Source: Rhodobacter sp.
Lineage (GTDB): Bacteria > Pseudomonadota > Alphaproteobacteria > Rhodobacterales > Rhodobacteraceae
DNA: 64,000 bases
Assembly (NCBI GenBank): GCA_020250175.1
Contig: JADCEN010000003.1
Location: 1-64,000, forward strand
Direction of reading: 5' to 3'
Shown here: in pieces, positions 18,762-27,597 of the stretch
Numbering within the stretch: position 1 is the stretch's first letter
How the letters are laid out: each line of letters begins with the position of its first letter
Made by a program: the position numbers and the translations under genes
Notes under the pieces: model-generated
Databases searched by the model: none
Seen by the model: the letters and a program-made list of their open reading frames with translations, nothing else
What the model was told of the DNA's origin: nothing

Positions 18762-19204
18762 GCAATCCCCCAAAGGTTTCGCGTTGTCTAGCCCGTTGGC
18801 AGACACCGGACAAGGGCCTTTGGTCATCCAGACCGGCCCCGGCGCACCGGCACCCGCACCTTTCCGGCCGCACCGCGTGGCCAGGGCGGCACCCGCCCGC
18901 CGAAGGCCCGCAAGGGGATGCGCAGCGGCCCCGGCAGACACCGACCGAACCCTTGCGGGCCGCGCAGCAAACCCGTCGGGCCCGGCCAAGACCCAAGGGC
19001 AAAGACCGAATCCTGTGGTGGCAGCGGGCCGGTGACTTTGCCCGGCAGACCCAAATGCGTGCCGCACATGCCACACCTGTTGCCTTTCGTAACAGAAGAT
19101 GCCGGATGTCCGTTGCAAATGCAGGCCACAGGATTGAAAAGCAATGACACCGACTTCGGAATCCCTGAGTTGGGATAACTGTCCTCAAAGTAACGAGTGA
19201 AACC
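18762..19204. other. intergenic region upstream of porin
   Basis: About 440 bases between divergent genes. The half next to DUF3576 is G+C-rich and unremarkable. The last ~120 bases before the porin are A+T-richer and presumably contain the porin promoter and a long 5' leader. I could not identify a specific regulator site. Confidence 0.4.
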
Positions 19205-20275
19205 ATGAAAAATCTTCTTCTCGCTTCCACAGCGCTGGTCGCCTTTGCGGGTGCCGCTGCTGCTGAAGTCGCGATCAGCGGCTCGGGCCGCATGGGTATC
19301 GTCTACGACAATTCGATCCTGAACGATAACCTCATCCGTAACCCCAACGGCGGCATTACCCGGTCGGCCGACTCCGGGTTCCTGTTCAGCTCACGGGTCC
19401 GCGTTGCCTTCACCCTGACCCAGGAAACCGATGCCGGCGTGACCTTCGGCGCGTCGATCCGGGCCGACAATGCTGCCGACGGCAACAAGGGCAAAGCCGG
19501 TTCGGTGTTCATGTCCGGTGCCTTTGGCAAGATCTCGATGGGTGATGTTGATGGTGCAGCTGAATCTGCCGTCGGCAACTTGTCGGGCGTCGGCTATACC
19601 GGTCTGAACGACCTGAACGAGGCCATTTACCTGCAGCAAGGCAACAGTGATCTCGATACGAACCAGAAGTATTCCGAGTTCGCCCTGCCTGCGGCCCTGT
19701 ATGAATACAGCACCGGCCCGGCCAGCTTCTATGTGTCGCTCGGCAACCCCGCCGGACTTGAAATTCCGACGACGATCTTCGATACGACCAATGTAAAGGT
19801 CACGAATGCGGTCATCGACTCGGCCTATGGTCTTGGTGCGAAGTACTCGGTCGACAACTACTCGGTCGGCTTTGGTTATGAAGGTGTGAACTTCTCGGGC
19901 ATCTCTACCGATCAGACCACGAAGGTTGAGTCAGAGTTCAGCAACACGATCGACAACTGGATTCTGGGCGGTTCGGCCACGTTCGGCGGCTTCACCTTGA
20001 AGGCGCAGTATGGCGAAGGATCGGGCAAAGGCATCGATCTTACGCAGTATGGCTTCTCGGGTGACTATACCTTCGATGCTTGGACCTTCACGGCTTTCTG
20101 GGTCAGTAAGGAGCTCAAGACCATTACCGATACAACGGCTGCTCAGACCCAGCCTTTCGGCTTTGGCGTGACCTATGACCTGGGTGGTGGCGCTTCGGTC
20201 GAGTTCGGTGCGGTTGACCCGGATCGTCTTGGCGAAGACTACCGCGCCGACTTGGGTGTGAACTTCTCGTTCTGA
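19205..20275 (+). CDS. outer-membrane porin
   Basis: A 356-residue trimeric-type porin. The signal peptide MKNLLLASTALVAFAGAAAA is followed by EVAISGSGRMGIVYD, the typical first strand of Rhodobacter porins. Alternating Gly/aromatic beta strands run throughout and it ends in NFSF, a C-terminal Phe recognised by the BAM complex. It mediates passive diffusion of small solutes. Codon use is restricted and less extreme in G+C than its neighbours, as expected for a highly expressed gene. A strong terminator follows. Confidence 0.93.
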   Translation: MKNLLLASTALVAFAGAAAAEVAISGSGRMGIVYDNSILNDNLIRNPNGGITRSADSGFLFSSRVRVAFTLTQETDAGVTFGASIRADNAADGNKGKAGSVFMSGAFGKISMGDVDGAAESAVGNLSGVGYTGLNDLNEAIYLQQGNSDLDTNQKYSEFALPAALYEYSTGPASFYVSLGNPAGLEIPTTIFDTTNVKVTNAVIDSAYGLGAKYSVDNYSVGFGYEGVNFSGISTDQTTKVESEFSNTIDNWILGGSATFGGFTLKAQYGEGSGKGIDLTQYGFSGDYTFDAWTFTAFWVSKELKTITDTTAAQTQPFGFGVTYDLGGGASVEFGAVDPDRLGEDYRADLGVNFSF

Positions 20276-20296
20276 TCGTACCGATCAACACTGCCG

Positions 20297-20326
20297 GAAA
20301 GAGCGGGCGTTTGCCCGCTCTTTTCC
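20297..20326 (+). terminator. rho-independent terminator of the porin gene
   Basis: A 10-bp perfect stem AAGAGCGGGC/GCCCGCTCTT with loop GTTT, followed by TTTT, 23 bases after the porin stop. Classic intrinsic terminator. Confidence 0.9.
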
Positions 20327-20677
20327 ATTTGTGCGGTCGGGGACCGGTAGAGCACAGCTTTGCGTCTGGCTGCCGCCACCCGGGCATGACCCTGGCCGCC
20401 AGCGCCGGGAACCGCGCAGGGGCACTGCCGCCCGTTCAGCACTGCCGTATCAATCCCGTACCGGCGGCTGCGCCATTCCGGCATGAACTGCTTGACCTGA
20501 AACCGGAATCAGAATTCAGTAATCCGGTCAGCATGTGTTTTCGCGGCTGGAGGCGCGGGCGCGGGCGATCTGTTTCAAGCCCACGCAATCCGACCGTTCC
20601 ATAGTGGCAACACAGCAGTCCCATAACGCAGTCGGGGCGGAAGTGCGCCTTGGGCGCGCAGAGAAAGGGGGGAAAGG
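20327..20677. other. intergenic region between the two porins
   Basis: About 350 bases with no gene or clear repeat on either strand. The last part (AAGGGGGGAAAGG before ATG 20678) is the ribosome site of the next gene. Confidence 0.5.
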
Positions 20678-21865
20678 ATGAGTCTGCCGTTCGGGGCCCA
20701 GTGCCTGACATGTCTGCTGGTCATCGCGGCATCCGCCGCCCAGGCCGAGGTGCGCCCTGTCTTCGGTTCCGACTATGATGCGCCGTTGGAAGAACTTCCG
20801 GTCGAGTCCGAGGTTTTTGCACCCTCCACCACCTTCACCAATGCGCGCGGCGGGGTCGCCACATTTTACGGGCAGGTCAACCTGACCTACCAAAGCTTTG
20901 ACGACGGTCAGGAAACCACCAGCAACATCGTTGACAACGGCAACTGGAACTCTCGCCTCGGGTTCACGATCAGCCAGCCGATGGGCGATAACACGCTGCG
21001 CTGGCGGTTTGAAACCGGGCTGACCCTGCGCAACTCTGCGCTGGTGTCGCAGACTGAAACGCCCGATTGGGGCGACTGGCAGCGCACCCTGCTGCGCTGG
21101 TTCGAGGTGGCCTATGATGCGGATTACGGCACCTTCTCGCTTGGTCAGGGGGCCACGGCGGCAAACGGCACTGCGGGGCTGGATGACAGTTTCACCTTCG
21201 TCGCGGGCGCGACCGATTCCAGCGATGGTTTCGCCGCCTTGCGCTTTCGCGATGATGCCGGGCAGTTGACCAATGTCACTGTTGGCCGGGTGAACTCTGC
21301 GCTGGACGCATCGCGCCGGTTCCGCCTGCGCTATGACACGCCGGTGTTCAGCGGCGTGATGCTGTCTGCATCCTATGGGCAAAACGTGCTCGTCAGCGCC
21401 GATGAGAATGACTACTACGAAGTTGCCGCGCGCTGGACAGGCGATCTGGGTGAAGTGGCGGTGCGCAGCGCGCTTGGCTATCAGTGGATTGACGATCCGA
21501 ACGGCGACCTGACGCGGCGGCTGGCAGGCTCGTTTACCCTGGTGCATGAACCCACGGGCCTGAACTTTGCGTTTTCTGCCGGCAATGAGTTCAACGGACC
21601 GGATTACTACTGGGCGCGGGCCGGATGGCAGACCGACCGTCTGGCAGCGGGCACGACTTCGCTGTCGGTTGACTACTACAACGGCAATGATTTCCTGTCT
21701 GACGGTGCCAAGACCGAAAACTGGGGGCTCTACGCCGTGCAGGACATCGACACACTCTCGCTCAATCTCTATGCGGGCTGGCGGAACTTTTCCTACAGCG
21801 ACCGGCTTGGCAGCGGCTACCAGGATGCCAGCGGCGTGCTGGCCGGCGTGCGCTGGTCGTTCTAG
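20678..21865 (+). CDS. second, diverged porin-like outer-membrane protein
   Basis: A 395-residue beta-barrel protein. The signal peptide ends AASAAQA-E near residue 24. The body has porin-type strands (FYGQVNLTYQSFDDG, SRLGFTISQPMG, FEVAYDADYGTFSLGQG, YNGNDFLSDGAKTENWGLY), and the C-terminus is WSF with terminal Phe. It resembles Gram-negative porins only loosely compared with the gene before it and has an acidic N-terminal segment (EELPVESEV) before the barrel. Own ribosome site AAGGGGGGAAAGG, so probably expressed separately. Confidence 0.82.
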   Translation: MSLPFGAQCLTCLLVIAASAAQAEVRPVFGSDYDAPLEELPVESEVFAPSTTFTNARGGVATFYGQVNLTYQSFDDGQETTSNIVDNGNWNSRLGFTISQPMGDNTLRWRFETGLTLRNSALVSQTETPDWGDWQRTLLRWFEVAYDADYGTFSLGQGATAANGTAGLDDSFTFVAGATDSSDGFAALRFRDDAGQLTNVTVGRVNSALDASRRFRLRYDTPVFSGVMLSASYGQNVLVSADENDYYEVAARWTGDLGEVAVRSALGYQWIDDPNGDLTRRLAGSFTLVHEPTGLNFAFSAGNEFNGPDYYWARAGWQTDRLAAGTTSLSVDYYNGNDFLSDGAKTENWGLYAVQDIDTLSLNLYAGWRNFSYSDRLGSGYQDASGVLAGVRWSF

Positions 21866-21910
21866 GGCGGGGCAGGACCTATTGTTGTCAAATGGCACAT
21901 AGCGTTGCCC

Positions 21911-22125
21911 GTCTTCTTGCCTGATTTGACACGCGTCAAGTCGGGGCACTGCCCCGACGGCCGCGCCTGCCTGCCCGTGGCAGGCGCGTTTCCGCGCCCG
22001 CCCAGGCAAGCGCGGCCTGATTTACCAGCATTATCCCAGGCCCAACCCCCCTTGCCCTGCGGCTTGCGCCTTCGGGCAACGGACCGGGCCACGCTCCACC
22101 GGAGCGTGACCTTATCGGTCCGGGC
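21911..22125 (+). repeat. dispersed hairpin repeat, copy C
   Basis: Third copy, plus strand, between the second porin and yggS. It matches copy A most closely: TTGCCTGATTTGAC, GTCGGGGCA/TGCCCCGAC, GCGCCTGCC/GGCAGGCGC, GCGGCTTGCGCCTTCGGGCA. It ends in nested hairpins: outer CGGACCG/CGGTCCG and inner CACGCTCC/GGAGCGTG (22090-22108). Confidence 0.88.
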
Positions 22126-22190
22126 GCGGTGTCCAATGGAAGTCTACTGGCTATACAAAGCTTCATCCTGTTCAGGAAAACCCTTCCCCC

Positions 22191-22865
22191 ATGCCCCTGC
22201 CTGACATCACCCGCCGCATCGCCGCCGCCGAAGCTGCAGCAGGCCGCCCCCCTGGCAGCGTCACCCTGATTGCCGTATCCAAGGTGCAGCCGCTGGACCG
22301 CGTGGTCGCCGTGCTGGAGGCCGGTCACAGGGTATTCGGCGAGAATTACGTGCAAGAGGCCGCCGGAAAATGGCCCGACCTGCGGGCGCGCTTTGGCCCG
22401 CTGGCCGTCCACATGATCGGCCCGTTGCAAACCAACAAGGCAAAGCAGGCGCTGGACCTTTTTGATGCAATCCACACGCTGGACCGCCCGTCGCTTGCGG
22501 AAAAACTGGCGCGTCTGGTGCAGGACCGGGGGCAATGCCCGCAGCTTTTCGTGCAGGTCAACACCGGAGCGGAGCCGCAGAAGGCAGGGGTTATGCCGGA
22601 TGATGCCGATGCCTTCATCGCCACTGCCCGCGCGATGGACCTGCCGCTTGCCGGTCTCATGTGCATCCCGCCCGAAGGCTGCGACAGCGCCCCCCATTTT
22701 GCCGCCCTTTCTGACATGGCGGCGCGCAACGGCCTGTCCGGCCTGTCAATGGGCATGAGCGGTGACTTCGAGGCAGCCATCGCCGCCGGGGCCACCCATG
22801 TGCGCGTCGGCAGCGCGATTTTCGGGGCGCGCGATCAGGCGGGGCGCGGGGCACCTGCGGCCTGA
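22191..22865 (+). CDS. YggS/PROSC-type PLP homeostasis protein
   Basis: A 224-residue single-domain alanine-racemase-fold protein that buffers pyridoxal phosphate. The PLP lysine lies in LIAVSKVQP (~residue 29). Other family marks are FGENYVQEA (~51-59), HMIGPLQTNKAK (~72-83), QVNTGAEPQKAG (~125) and LSMGMSGDFEAAIAAGATHVRVGSAIFG near the end (motif discontinuous here). The ribosome site is weak. Transcribed alone after a repeat copy. Confidence 0.92.
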   Translation: MPLPDITRRIAAAEAAAGRPPGSVTLIAVSKVQPLDRVVAVLEAGHRVFGENYVQEAAGKWPDLRARFGPLAVHMIGPLQTNKAKQALDLFDAIHTLDRPSLAEKLARLVQDRGQCPQLFVQVNTGAEPQKAGVMPDDADAFIATARAMDLPLAGLMCIPPEGCDSAPHFAALSDMAARNGLSGLSMGMSGDFEAAIAAGATHVRVGSAIFGARDQAGRGAPAA

Positions 22866-22894
22866 CGCAAGTCCGGCATTGCCCCAAGGGGCCG

Positions 22895-24781
22895 TCAGAC
22901 CAGCCACACCCGTCCCTGCGGCGGCAGCGTGACCACCCCGTCATGGGGCAGCACCTCTGTCTCGGACAGGACATCCCACATCCGCAAAACACCCTGCTGG
23001 CGCAGCCAGGCTGCGCCGACCCCCTGCCAGCCGTCGGCGAAGTTAAACAGGCAAACAACGGGACCGGTCGGCGCAACCCGCCGGAAAGCGAACAATCCCG
23101 CCACCCCCGAATGCAGCACCTTGACCGGGCAGGCCCCGTGCAGGGCGGGCACCGCGAGCCGCCGTGCCAGGATATGCTGCGTTCCCCGGAAAACCCGCCC
23201 CGCCGGGGTGTCGGCGGTCTTCTTGGTCTCTGCCGCCTGCCAGTCCATGCGGGGGCGATGAATCCAGCGGCTGTCATGGGCGTGGTCGGGCACGGCCAGA
23301 TAACCGTAATCGTTCAGCAGTGCCAGCTCGTCACCCATGTAGATCAGCGGGATGCCCCCGTAACTTGCGATCAGCGCATGCCCCAGCAGAATGCGCTGCA
23401 CCGCCGTTTCCGCCCCCGCCGCATCCCCTGCCTTCAGCGCCCGTTCCAGCCCGGCGAGCGAGGCGAAGCTTCCCGAAATCCGCTTGTCCCCGGTCGCCGG
23501 GTTCACCTGAAACAGCGCCCCCTGCGCGAAGGACCCCGGAAAGCCGCCCTCGTAGAACTCTGACAGAAAGGCCCGGTGCGCCGGCCCGCCCAGTCCCACG
23601 GCTGCCGCATCCTCGTCCGTCACTGCCCAGCCGATATCGTCATGGCAGCGGATATAGGTGGCATAGGTGGCATTGGTGAGCCGTGGCGGAAAATGCGTGG
23701 CCAGCACATGGGTCATCAGGCCGGTGTCGCGCGTCGCCAGCGCCGACCAGAACTGCACCATCAGACTGTTGTGATAGGCCAGGTTGCCTTCGCGCCCGTC
23801 ATGCTCGCCCCGCCCCAGGTAGGGCAGCATCTCGGCGGGGGCGACGATCGCCTCTTCCAGATGGATCACCGCCGGGCACACCACCCGGCAGGCCGCGCGC
23901 AGGGCGCGCAGGATCATGTGCACCTCGGGCTCTGACTGGCATCGGGTTCCCATCCGCTTCCACATGAAGGCCACCGCATCCAGCCGCAGCACGTCCACGC
24001 CCCGGTTGGCCAGAAAGAACATGATCTGAACGATCTCCAGAAAGACTTGCGGGTTGGCCCAGTTCAGGTCCCACTGATGTTCGTTGAAGGTGGTCCAGAC
24101 CCATTTGCCAAAGGCAGGGTAATGGGTGAAATTCCCCGGCGCGGTGTCGGGAAACACCTCGACCAGGGTCTGCCCGTATTGGCGCGGCAGGGTATCGTCA
24201 TCGAACATCAGGTAGCAGTCCTGAAACCCGGGGTTCCCCTTTGCGGCCTTTCTGGCCCAGGCATGTTCCTTGGCGGTGTGGTTCAGCACCAGGTCCACGC
24301 ACAGGCTCATCCCCCGGTCGCGCAGGGCTGTGGCCAGCACTTCGAAGTCGGCCATGGACCCGAACGCAGGGTTGATCGCGCGGTAATCCATAACCGAATA
24401 GCCGCCATCACTGTCGCCGTGCCGCGGCTTGAGGCAGGGCATCAGGTGCACATAGGTGATGCCAAGGTCCTGAAGGTAGTCCAGCTTTTCCAGCACGCCC
24501 GCCAGGGTGCCGGCGAAGCGGTCGATATAAAGGACATAGCCGGCCATATGGGGGCGCTGAAACCAGTCCGGTTCCAGATCGCGCTGCAGATCCAGCCGCC
24601 TGAGCGCAGCAGGGCGATCCGCCCAGGCGGCACGCATCGCCTTCAGCAGCGCGGCCCGGAACTTCGGATAGCCGGGGTGGCTGCCATACAGGCGGTCAGT
24701 CATGCCCCAAAGGTCGGCGTCACTGCGGTTCAGCCGCAGTGCAAAAATGTCATCATCCGCCGCTACCGCAGCCCGTGCCAT
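22895..24781 (-). CDS. amylosucrase (GH13 subfamily 4)
   Basis: A 628-residue GH13 glucansucrase. Amylosucrases (~630 aa) convert sucrose to an alpha-1,4-glucan plus fructose, or isomerise it. Motifs in order: YVHLMPCLKPRHGDSDGGYS, DLVLNHTAKEH (region I), GVDVLRLDAVAFMWK (catalytic Asp, region II), VIHLEEAIVAP (catalytic Glu, region III), IRCHDDIGWAVTDEDA (region IV, transition-state Asp), and GIPLIYMGDELALLNDY. The long N-terminal helical part (RLYGSHPGYPKFRAALL) is characteristic. No signal peptide, so cytoplasmic. No sucrose transporter is adjacent. Confidence 0.9.
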   Translation of the reverse strand: MARAAVAADDDIFALRLNRSDADLWGMTDRLYGSHPGYPKFRAALLKAMRAAWADRPAALRRLDLQRDLEPDWFQRPHMAGYVLYIDRFAGTLAGVLEKLDYLQDLGITYVHLMPCLKPRHGDSDGGYSVMDYRAINPAFGSMADFEVLATALRDRGMSLCVDLVLNHTAKEHAWARKAAKGNPGFQDCYLMFDDDTLPRQYGQTLVEVFPDTAPGNFTHYPAFGKWVWTTFNEHQWDLNWANPQVFLEIVQIMFFLANRGVDVLRLDAVAFMWKRMGTRCQSEPEVHMILRALRAACRVVCPAVIHLEEAIVAPAEMLPYLGRGEHDGREGNLAYHNSLMVQFWSALATRDTGLMTHVLATHFPPRLTNATYATYIRCHDDIGWAVTDEDAAAVGLGGPAHRAFLSEFYEGGFPGSFAQGALFQVNPATGDKRISGSFASLAGLERALKAGDAAGAETAVQRILLGHALIASYGGIPLIYMGDELALLNDYGYLAVPDHAHDSRWIHRPRMDWQAAETKKTADTPAGRVFRGTQHILARRLAVPALHGACPVKVLHSGVAGLFAFRRVAPTGPVVCLFNFADGWQGVGAAWLRQQGVLRMWDVLSETEVLPHDGVVTLPPQGRVWLV

Positions 24782-24839
24782 GGACCCCCCCTTGTCAGCG
24801 CACCAAGGCTAGGCGTTCCAAAGCGGTTTGGAAAGGGGT

Positions 24840-25343
24840 TCAGGCGCGGATGATCAGCCTGGTCTGATGGCGGATGCGGCGGGCGATCCACAAAAGATCG
24901 CGGCGCGAAAAGGCAACACAGCCGGCCGTCGGAAAACGCGGCCTGCGCCAGCAATGCACAAATATAGCCGATCCTTCGCCCGGAACCGCGCGCGGCCAGT
25001 TCCAGTCGGTGATCAGGATCAGATCATACAGCGGGTCGGGCCGCTGCAGCCGTTCATGACCCCAGCGGTGCGGCCTGCGCACCATCAGATTGTAGTCCGG
25101 GTCGCGGCTGTCGTCTGACCACAGGTCAGAGGGGCCGGTGGGCAGTGCCCAGTCAGGCAGTTGCGTGGCTGCCAGACGGTCGGGCCGGTACAGCATGCCG
25201 ACGAAATGAAGCGTTCCCGCCGGTGTCGCCCCGTCGCCTTCGCGCTTGGCGCGGGTGATCCCGCCGCGTCCGATGGCGCAGGCAAAGCGGCGGCCCATGA
25301 ACCGGGCCCCCCAGCGGGTAACGACAAGGTCGATCCGGCTCAT
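24840..25343 (-). CDS. YkuD-fold L,D-transpeptidase family protein
   Basis: A 167-residue protein with the catalytic signature HCWRRPRFPTAGCVAFSR (~residues 130-147), where Cys is the nucleophile, and an RWGARFMGRRFACAIGRGGI start typical of the short YkuD/ErfK type (COG3786). Such enzymes form 3-3 peptidoglycan cross-links or attach proteins to peptidoglycan. No signal peptide is evident, unlike periplasmic family members, which makes the location uncertain. The ATG overlaps the ribA stop (ATGA). Confidence 0.8.
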   Translation of the reverse strand: MSRIDLVVTRWGARFMGRRFACAIGRGGITRAKREGDGATPAGTLHFVGMLYRPDRLAATQLPDWALPTGPSDLWSDDSRDPDYNLMVRRPHRWGHERLQRPDPLYDLILITDWNWPRAVPGEGSAIFVHCWRRPRFPTAGCVAFSRRDLLWIARRIRHQTRLIIRA

Positions 25344-26443
25344 GTCAGGTGACCGGATTTGGCGACCTTGGTGGCCAGATAGGCGGCGTTCTGATCGGTC
25401 TGGCCCACCGTCAGCGGAACACGTTCGGTTACGTCAATCCCGTTGGCCTGCATCATCGAAATCTTGCGCGGATTGTTCGTCAGCAGCCGCACGGCGCGGA
25501 AGCCAAGCTTTCGCAGAATTCCCGATCCCAGCCGGAAATCACGCTCGTCATCCTCAAAACCAAGCCGGTGGTTGGCCTCTACCGTGTCAAACCCCTGATC
25601 CTGCAGGGAATAGGCGCGCAGCTTGTTGGCAAGCCCGATCCCGCGCCCTTCCTGGTTGAGGTACAGCAGAACGCCCGCCCCCTCGCGGCCCATCCGGGCC
25701 AGGGCGGCGTGCAACTGCGCGCCGCAATCGCATTTCAGGCTGCCCAGCACATCGCCGGTGAAGCAGGCGGAATGCAGACGCGCCAGCACCGGTGCTGACC
25801 GGTCCGGGCGGCCGATCTCGATGGCAAAGTGGTCTTCGCCGCCGTCTTCGGGGCGGAACACATGAACGCGGCCCGCCTGGGACGCCGCCATGGGAAGCCG
25901 CGCCGAAGCCACCGCGTGAAGGGGCGTGGCGCGCAACAATTCCGGCCCGGCCTCTGCCAGGGCAATCAGGGTAAGATTGCCGTCGCGGGCAAGGGCCAGC
26001 GCGTTCGGCACCGGCACAACGACGGCCGCGGGCAGCAGGTGGGCGGATTTCACAAGCTGGATCGCCGCCCGGTGCAGGTCCGCAGGCCCGTCACGCAAGG
26101 ATCGGAACGGGCCTTTCATCGGGGCGTTCAGGTCATCAGCCGGATCGGCCATGGCCCGCAGCCAGGGCAAGGTGGCACCGTCGGGCACGGCGATGCGGGC
26201 CAGATCGCTATCGTAGGCCCGGGCTTTCAGCGTATCCGCGCGTCGGGCCGTGATGGCCAGTTCCGGCGTGCCGATGGTCCGAAGGTCGGCAAGACGTACC
26301 TCGGACAGTGTTTCGACAGCAATCGCCAGCGCCCCGCGACCGCCCGCAGTCAAGACCACCGGCACACCCATGCGCAGGTCGGCCCGTGCCCGGGCAAGAC
26401 ATTCGAGGATGGTCGGGCCAAGGGACATGAAGACCTGCGTCAC
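25340..26443 (-). CDS. ribA: GTP cyclohydrolase II (riboflavin biosynthesis)
   Basis: A 367-residue enzyme opening the GTP ring in the first step of riboflavin synthesis. The C-terminal half carries the zinc site CFTGDVLGSLKCDCG, the catalytic region LNQEGRGIGLANKLRAY and TNNPRKISMMQANGI. The N-terminal ~170 residues form an extension lacking the DHBP-synthase signature, as in several alphaproteobacterial RibA proteins. Start: GTG 26443 behind GGGGAAG; an in-frame ATG at 26428 is possible. No FMN riboswitch was recognised upstream. Confidence 0.88.
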   Translation of the reverse strand: MTQVFMSLGPTILECLARARADLRMGVPVVLTAGGRGALAIAVETLSEVRLADLRTIGTPELAITARRADTLKARAYDSDLARIAVPDGATLPWLRAMADPADDLNAPMKGPFRSLRDGPADLHRAAIQLVKSAHLLPAAVVVPVPNALALARDGNLTLIALAEAGPELLRATPLHAVASARLPMAASQAGRVHVFRPEDGGEDHFAIEIGRPDRSAPVLARLHSACFTGDVLGSLKCDCGAQLHAALARMGREGAGVLLYLNQEGRGIGLANKLRAYSLQDQGFDTVEANHRLGFEDDERDFRLGSGILRKLGFRAVRLLTNNPRKISMMQANGIDVTERVPLTVGQTDQNAAYLATKVAKSGHLT

Positions 26444-26585
26444 GGACTTCCCCTATCTAGGCGGGATGGCGGGAAATTGAAACATTTCCCCCGCAGGCGA
26501 CACGAGCGCGTGAAAACCCTGTCGCAAATCTTGTGCGTTCCGGGGCGCGCGCGCATCTGGCGGCAGGCAACAGAGGAACAGTGCA

Positions 26586-27272
26586 ATGGCGAACCTCAAG
26601 AAAATTCTGCTGGTGGACGATGACGACGACCTTCGCGAAGCGTTGAGCGAACAGTTGGTCATGACCGAGGACTTTGACGTCTTAGAAGCCCGCACGGGTG
26701 CCGAAGGCATGGAAAAGGCAAAGGCCGGACATTATGATCTGGTGATCCTTGATGTCGGCCTGCCGGATACAGACGGGCGCGAACTGTGCCGCCGGATGCG
26801 CAAGCAGGGCGTCAAATGCCCGGTGCTTATGTTGACCGGACATGATTCGGACAGCGACACGATTCTTGGCCTGGACGCAGGGGCCAATGATTATGTGACC
26901 AAGCCATTCAAGTTTCCGGTGTTGCTTGCGCGCATCCGTGCCCAGTTGCGTCAGCATGAACAGTCGGAAGATGCCGTGTTCCAGCTTGGGCATTACACCT
27001 TCAAGCCGTCGCTGAAGATGCTGGTCGACGAGAAGGATCGCAAGATTCGTCTGACCGAGAAAGAAACCAATATTCTCAAATACCTGTATCGTGCAAGCCA
27101 GGGCGTTGTCGCCCGCGATGTCCTGCTGCACGAGGTGTGGGGGTACAATGCGGGCGTTACAACCCACACCCTGGAAACCCACATCTACCGGTTGCGGCAG
27201 AAGATCGAGCCTGATCCTTCAAATGCGCGGCTGCTGGTTACGGAAAGTGGCGGTTACAGATTGGTTGCATGA
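26586..27272 (+). CDS. OmpR/PhoB-family response regulator, possibly CenR-like
   Basis: A 228-residue DNA-binding regulator. The receiver domain (1-120) has the acidic pocket LLVDDDDDL, phospho-acceptor Asp in LVILDVGLPD, Thr in MLTGHD and Lys in YVTKPFKFP. The C-terminal winged helix (~130-228) contains LTEKETNILKYLYRA and TLETHIYRLRQKIEPDP. No sensor kinase is adjacent. The sequence resembles the alphaproteobacterial CenR envelope regulator as I recall it, but orphan OmpR regulators are similar to each other, so this is tentative. It is followed by a perfect terminator. Confidence 0.88.
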   Translation: MANLKKILLVDDDDDLREALSEQLVMTEDFDVLEARTGAEGMEKAKAGHYDLVILDVGLPDTDGRELCRRMRKQGVKCPVLMLTGHDSDSDTILGLDAGANDYVTKPFKFPVLLARIRAQLRQHEQSEDAVFQLGHYTFKPSLKMLVDEKDRKIRLTEKETNILKYLYRASQGVVARDVLLHEVWGYNAGVTTHTLETHIYRLRQKIEPDPSNARLLVTESGGYRLVA

Positions 27273-27387
27273 TCGTCTTATTGTGGTCAGACTCCGGCGT
27301 ATAGTGGCCATCAAGGGCAGAGTGTTCTGCCCGGCACTTCCCCTCGCTGTACCGGGGCAATGGTGCAGCAACCTCCCTGTTGGACCT

Positions 27388-27414
27388 GGCCGGGCAATTG
27401 CCCGGCCTTTTTTT
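27388..27414 (+). terminator. rho-independent terminator
   Basis: A perfect 20-base palindrome (GGCCGGGCAA followed by its complement) and seven T residues, 115 bases after the response-regulator stop. The distance implies a sizeable 3' UTR or a small RNA ending here. Confidence 0.92.
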
Positions 27415-27597
27415 GCTGCATCCAGGATGTCTTGATCCGGACAGGTACCGGCAGAACGGGCTTGATCAGTGCCAGGGATATCCCCCGCCAGAACTTTGTC
27501 CGGGCTTCTTCCTGTCCGCACCGGACCCTGGCCCGATCTGACCGGGGTTGAGCCTGCGCCTTTGCTTGCCTAGGGTCACCGACAGAAGGAGATGCCG

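Noticed and set aside
19205-21865. Recent tandem duplication of porin genes
   Set aside because: The two proteins differ throughout in length and strand sequence; they are at most ancient relatives.
25340-26585. FMN riboswitch before ribA
   Set aside because: The 140-base leader shows none of the conserved RFN-element blocks.
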